DNA from: DAOTTW01 sp034437615
GTDB lineage: Bacteria; Chloroflexota; Anaerolineae; Aggregatilineales; Phototrophicaceae
Length of the DNA stretch: 6,563 nt
NCBI GenBank assembly: GCA_034437615.1
Contig: DAOTTW010000399.1
Location: forward strand, 1 to 6,563
Direction: 5' to 3'
Of this stretch, positions 4,100-6,563 are shown piece after piece. Both the position numbers and the translations under genes were made by a program. Every line of letters begins with the position of its first letter. Position 1 is the first letter of the stretch. Below the pieces are notes generated by a model. It was not told where the DNA came from. It ran no database searches and saw only the letters and a program-made list of their open reading frames with translations.

Positions 4100-6563
4100 A
4101 TGGCGAAGCTGACGCCTGCCCGGAAACAATACCTGGACATCAAAGCACAATACCCGGATTGCATCTTGCTTTTCCGCATGGGCGATTTTTACGAAACGTT
4201 TGACGATGATGCCGAAGTCGTCGCCCGTGAACTGGAAATTACCTTAACCCATCGCTCGTTCAGCAAAAAGGATAAGAATCCGAGTCCGATGGCGGGCGTG
4301 CCCTATCATGCGGTGGATGGCTACATTGCACGCCTGATCGAAAAGGGCTATCACGTCGCTGTTTGTGACCAGATGAGCGAACCTACGGGGCGCGGCATCG
4401 TAGACCGTGAAGTAACGCGGGTGATTACGCCGGGTACGATCATAGAGCCGAACCTGCTCGAAGAAGGCAAGCCCAATTACCTGCTTGGCATCCTGCCCAT
4501 TGGCGATGTACAGAGCAAGCAATGGGCGCAGGCAGGCTTAGCTTACGTAGACATCACCACAGGCGAATTCGCGGCCACACAGATGCAAGGCGAGAACGTG
4601 CCTGTGCTGGTGCTGGAAGAAATCGCCCGTCTGAACCCGCGTGAGGTCGTGATGCCGGAAAGCTGGGTGCAGGCAGGTGTTTCTATGCCGGATGGCGTGC
4701 ACCTGACCAGCGTGCAAGACTGGACGTTTGAACTCGGCACAGCACGCCAATTGCTGCAAGATCATTTCCGCGTGCGCACGCTGGATGGTTTCGGGCTGAA
4801 GGGCGCATTTCAGGCAATTGCGGCGGCGGGCGGTGTGCTGCAATACCTGCGCGTGACGCAAAAGACATCGCTGGCCCAACTCACCAGCCTGCGCAGCTAC
4901 TCCACCGAGCAATTTATGGTGCTGGACCCCTTCACGCGGCGCAATCTGGAACTGACGCAGACCATACGCGGCGGCAAAACAAAGGGCAGCGTGCTGGACG
5001 TATTGGACCGCACCGTAACACCGATGGGAGCGCGTCTGCTGCGTGCCTGGATTAACCAGCCCTTGCTTGAACTAAATCGCTTAAGCGCCCGTTTGGATGC
5101 CGTCGAAGCGCTGACAGGTGATGAAGTCGTGCGGCAAGAATTGCTGAAGGCGCTCAAGGGGATTTCGGATGTGGAACGGCTGGTTAATCGGCTGGTGATC
5201 GGCAAAGCCACCCCGCGCGATCTGCTGGCGCTGCGCGATAGTTTGGCCGCGATTCCGCAAATTCAGGTGCAAATCCACGAGATGCCGCAGTTGCAAGCGC
5301 TGACCGAGCGCCTGGACCCCTGCACCGAAATCTGTGATCTGATTGGCAACGCGCTGAACGACGACGCGCCCGCCATCATGAACGTCACCGGCAGCATTCG
5401 CCTGGGCTATTCCGAAGCACTGGATGACATCATGGAGAAAAGCAAGGACGCCCGCGAGTGGATCGCCAATTTAGAGCCGACAGAGCGCCGCCGGACGGGT
5501 ATCCCAACGATTAAAGTGGGCTTCAACAAGGTTTTCGGCTATTACATCGAGGTGACGAAGGCCAACGCCAACAAGGTGCCCGATGATTACATCCGCAAGC
5601 AAACGCTGGTCAATGCAGAGCGCTACATCACGCCCGAACTGAAAGATTATGAAACGCTGGTGCTGAACGCCGAGGAAGAAATCCTCAAGATCGAACGGCA
5701 GATTTTCGAGCAACTCTGCACCGAATTACAAGCAGAGGCGCAACGCCTGCTGCGTACAGCGCGTGCGCTGGCACATACCGATGTCTTTCTGTCGCTGGCG
5801 ATAGTGGCCGTGCGTGAGGGTTACGTGCGCCCAGAACTGAGCGACGATCATAATGTGCTGCATATCGAAAGCGGGCGGCATCCGGTGGTTGAGCGCCTGC
5901 TGGAATCCGGCTCGCGCTATGTGCCCAACGACACACAATTCAGCGAAGATGCCCGCGTACACGTCATCACCGGGCCGAATATGTCCGGCAAATCGACCTA
6001 CATCCGGCAAGCGGCAATTATCACCCTCATGGCGCAGATTGGCAGCTTCGTCCCCGCAGACCGCGCCGAAATCGGCCTCGTGGACCGCATCTTTGCACGC
6101 ATCGGCGCACAGGACGAAATCCACGCAGGCCAGAGCACGTTTATGGTGGAAATGGTCGAGACAGCACGCTTGCTCTCCGGCAGCAGCAACAAAAGCCTGC
6201 TGATTCTGGATGAGATCGGGCGCGGCACATCCACCTATGACGGGCTGGCCATCGCACGCGCCGTAATCGAATACATCCACAACAACCCACGCCTGAATTG
6301 CCGCACGCTATTCGCAACGCACTACCACGAACTGACCGAACTGCCGAACATTTTGCCGCGTGTGCGCAATTATCGCGTGGCAGTGGCCGAACGTGGCGAA
6401 GATGTGGTCTTTCTGCATCGCGTGGAACCAGGCGGCGCAGATCGCAGCTATGGCATTCATGTGGCGCAACTGGCCGGGATGCCGCGCCCAGTGGTGGAGC
6501 GTGCGCGTGAATTGCTTGCCCAGCTAGAAGCCGAAAGCAGTGATTTTAAGCTGGCCCGTGCTG
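4100..6563 (+). CDS. mutS: DNA mismatch repair protein MutS, partial (C-terminus beyond window)
   Basis: Recognises base mismatches and small loops and, as an ATP-dependent sliding clamp, starts mismatch repair with MutL. 821 codons are open to the right edge; full-length MutS is usually about 850-900 residues, so only the C-terminal tail is missing. Domain I has the mismatch-reading GDFYE motif, with Phe30 and Glu32. The connector follows (VTRVITPGTI near 112). The lever and core domains contain LDVLDRTVTPMGARLLRAWI. The clamp motif VGFNKVFGYYIEVTK begins near 471. The ATPase domain has Walker A GPNMSGKST (625-633, Lys631), DEIHAGQSTFMVEM, Walker B with Asp704 and Glu705 in the LDEIGRGTST signature, and the ATHYHEL switch with His741. 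All key residues are intact. No frameshift is seen. This is the canonical MutS1 form, not MutS2: domain I and the FYE motif are present. It is divergent from the kinase. mutL is not in the window, though it may follow downstream. Confidence 0.98.
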   Translation, partial: MAKLTPARKQYLDIKAQYPDCILLFRMGDFYETFDDDAEVVARELEITLTHRSFSKKDKNPSPMAGVPYHAVDGYIARLIEKGYHVAVCDQMSEPTGRGIVDREVTRVITPGTIIEPNLLEEGKPNYLLGILPIGDVQSKQWAQAGLAYVDITTGEFAATQMQGENVPVLVLEEIARLNPREVVMPESWVQAGVSMPDGVHLTSVQDWTFELGTARQLLQDHFRVRTLDGFGLKGAFQAIAAAGGVLQYLRVTQKTSLAQLTSLRSYSTEQFMVLDPFTRRNLELTQTIRGGKTKGSVLDVLDRTVTPMGARLLRAWINQPLLELNRLSARLDAVEALTGDEVVRQELLKALKGISDVERLVNRLVIGKATPRDLLALRDSLAAIPQIQVQIHEMPQLQALTERLDPCTEICDLIGNALNDDAPAIMNVTGSIRLGYSEALDDIMEKSKDAREWIANLEPTERRRTGIPTIKVGFNKVFGYYIEVTKANANKVPDDYIRKQTLVNAERYITPELKDYETLVLNAEEEILKIERQIFEQLCTELQAEAQRLLRTARALAHTDVFLSLAIVAVREGYVRPELSDDHNVLHIESGRHPVVERLLESGSRYVPNDTQFSEDARVHVITGPNMSGKSTYIRQAAIITLMAQIGSFVPADRAEIGLVDRIFARIGAQDEIHAGQSTFMVEMVETARLLSGSSNKSLLILDEIGRGTSTYDGLAIARAVIEYIHNNPRLNCRTLFATHYHELTELPNILPRVRNYRVAVAERGEDVVFLHRVEPGGADRSYGIHVAQLAGMPRPVVERARELLAQLEAESSDFKLARA

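Noticed and set aside
4244..6280. Several minus-strand open frames of 60-184 codons inside mutS
   Set aside because: They are antisense shadows of a conserved, full MutS reading frame, with no recognisable domains or ribosome binding sites.

Overview
The window is moderately GC-rich bacterial DNA with dense coding. It carries four protein genes: three on the minus strand (two secreted proteins and a ROK-family sugar kinase), and mutS on the plus strand, running off the right edge. The taxonomic guess, from family knowledge rather than any search, is a Chloroflexota (Anaerolineae-like) bacterium. The reasons are the pairing of exported SH3/FecR-like proteins with a Cys-rich 'CYG' N-terminal domain, the style of the MutS sequence, and intergenic palindromes of a kind common in that phylum. 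Confidence in the phylum is moderate.

Left half (1-2744, minus strand): two tandem paralogous exported proteins. The upstream one (2744 to 1479) is complete. It has a signal peptide, a three-cysteine domain, a FecR-like beta domain, an acidic (DDDDES)n linker and a C-terminal beta-rich domain. The downstream one (1369 to beyond base 1) has a signal peptide, the same three-cysteine domain with identical cysteine spacing, an SH3b domain inserted next, the same FecR-like domain, a second SH3b domain and a proline-rich tail that is cut by the window edge. The 109-bp gap between them is mostly filled by a long imperfect palindrome (1389-1464).

Middle (2846-3908, minus strand): a ROK-family kinase, probably a glucokinase-like sugar kinase. 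Its catalytic Asp and Glu-x-Gly-His elements are intact, but the Cys-rich zinc loop typical of the family has been replaced and shortened. A small GC hairpin element abuts its stop codon.

Right (3909-6563): a 191-bp divergent intergenic region with a good sigma-70-type promoter pointing to mutS and an extended -10 pointing to the kinase. They are arranged so that the two 5' leaders would overlap. mutS follows with an intact mismatch-binding motif and ATPase motifs; only its extreme C-terminus is missing.

No RNA genes, CRISPR arrays, transposases or phage genes are visible. The genes do not form an obvious single pathway: mutS is DNA repair, the kinase is sugar metabolism, and the two paralogs are cell-envelope or extracellular proteins of unknown function. 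The most interesting unexplained content is the paralogous secreted pair with its shared undefined domain, followed by the zinc-loop-less ROK kinase.
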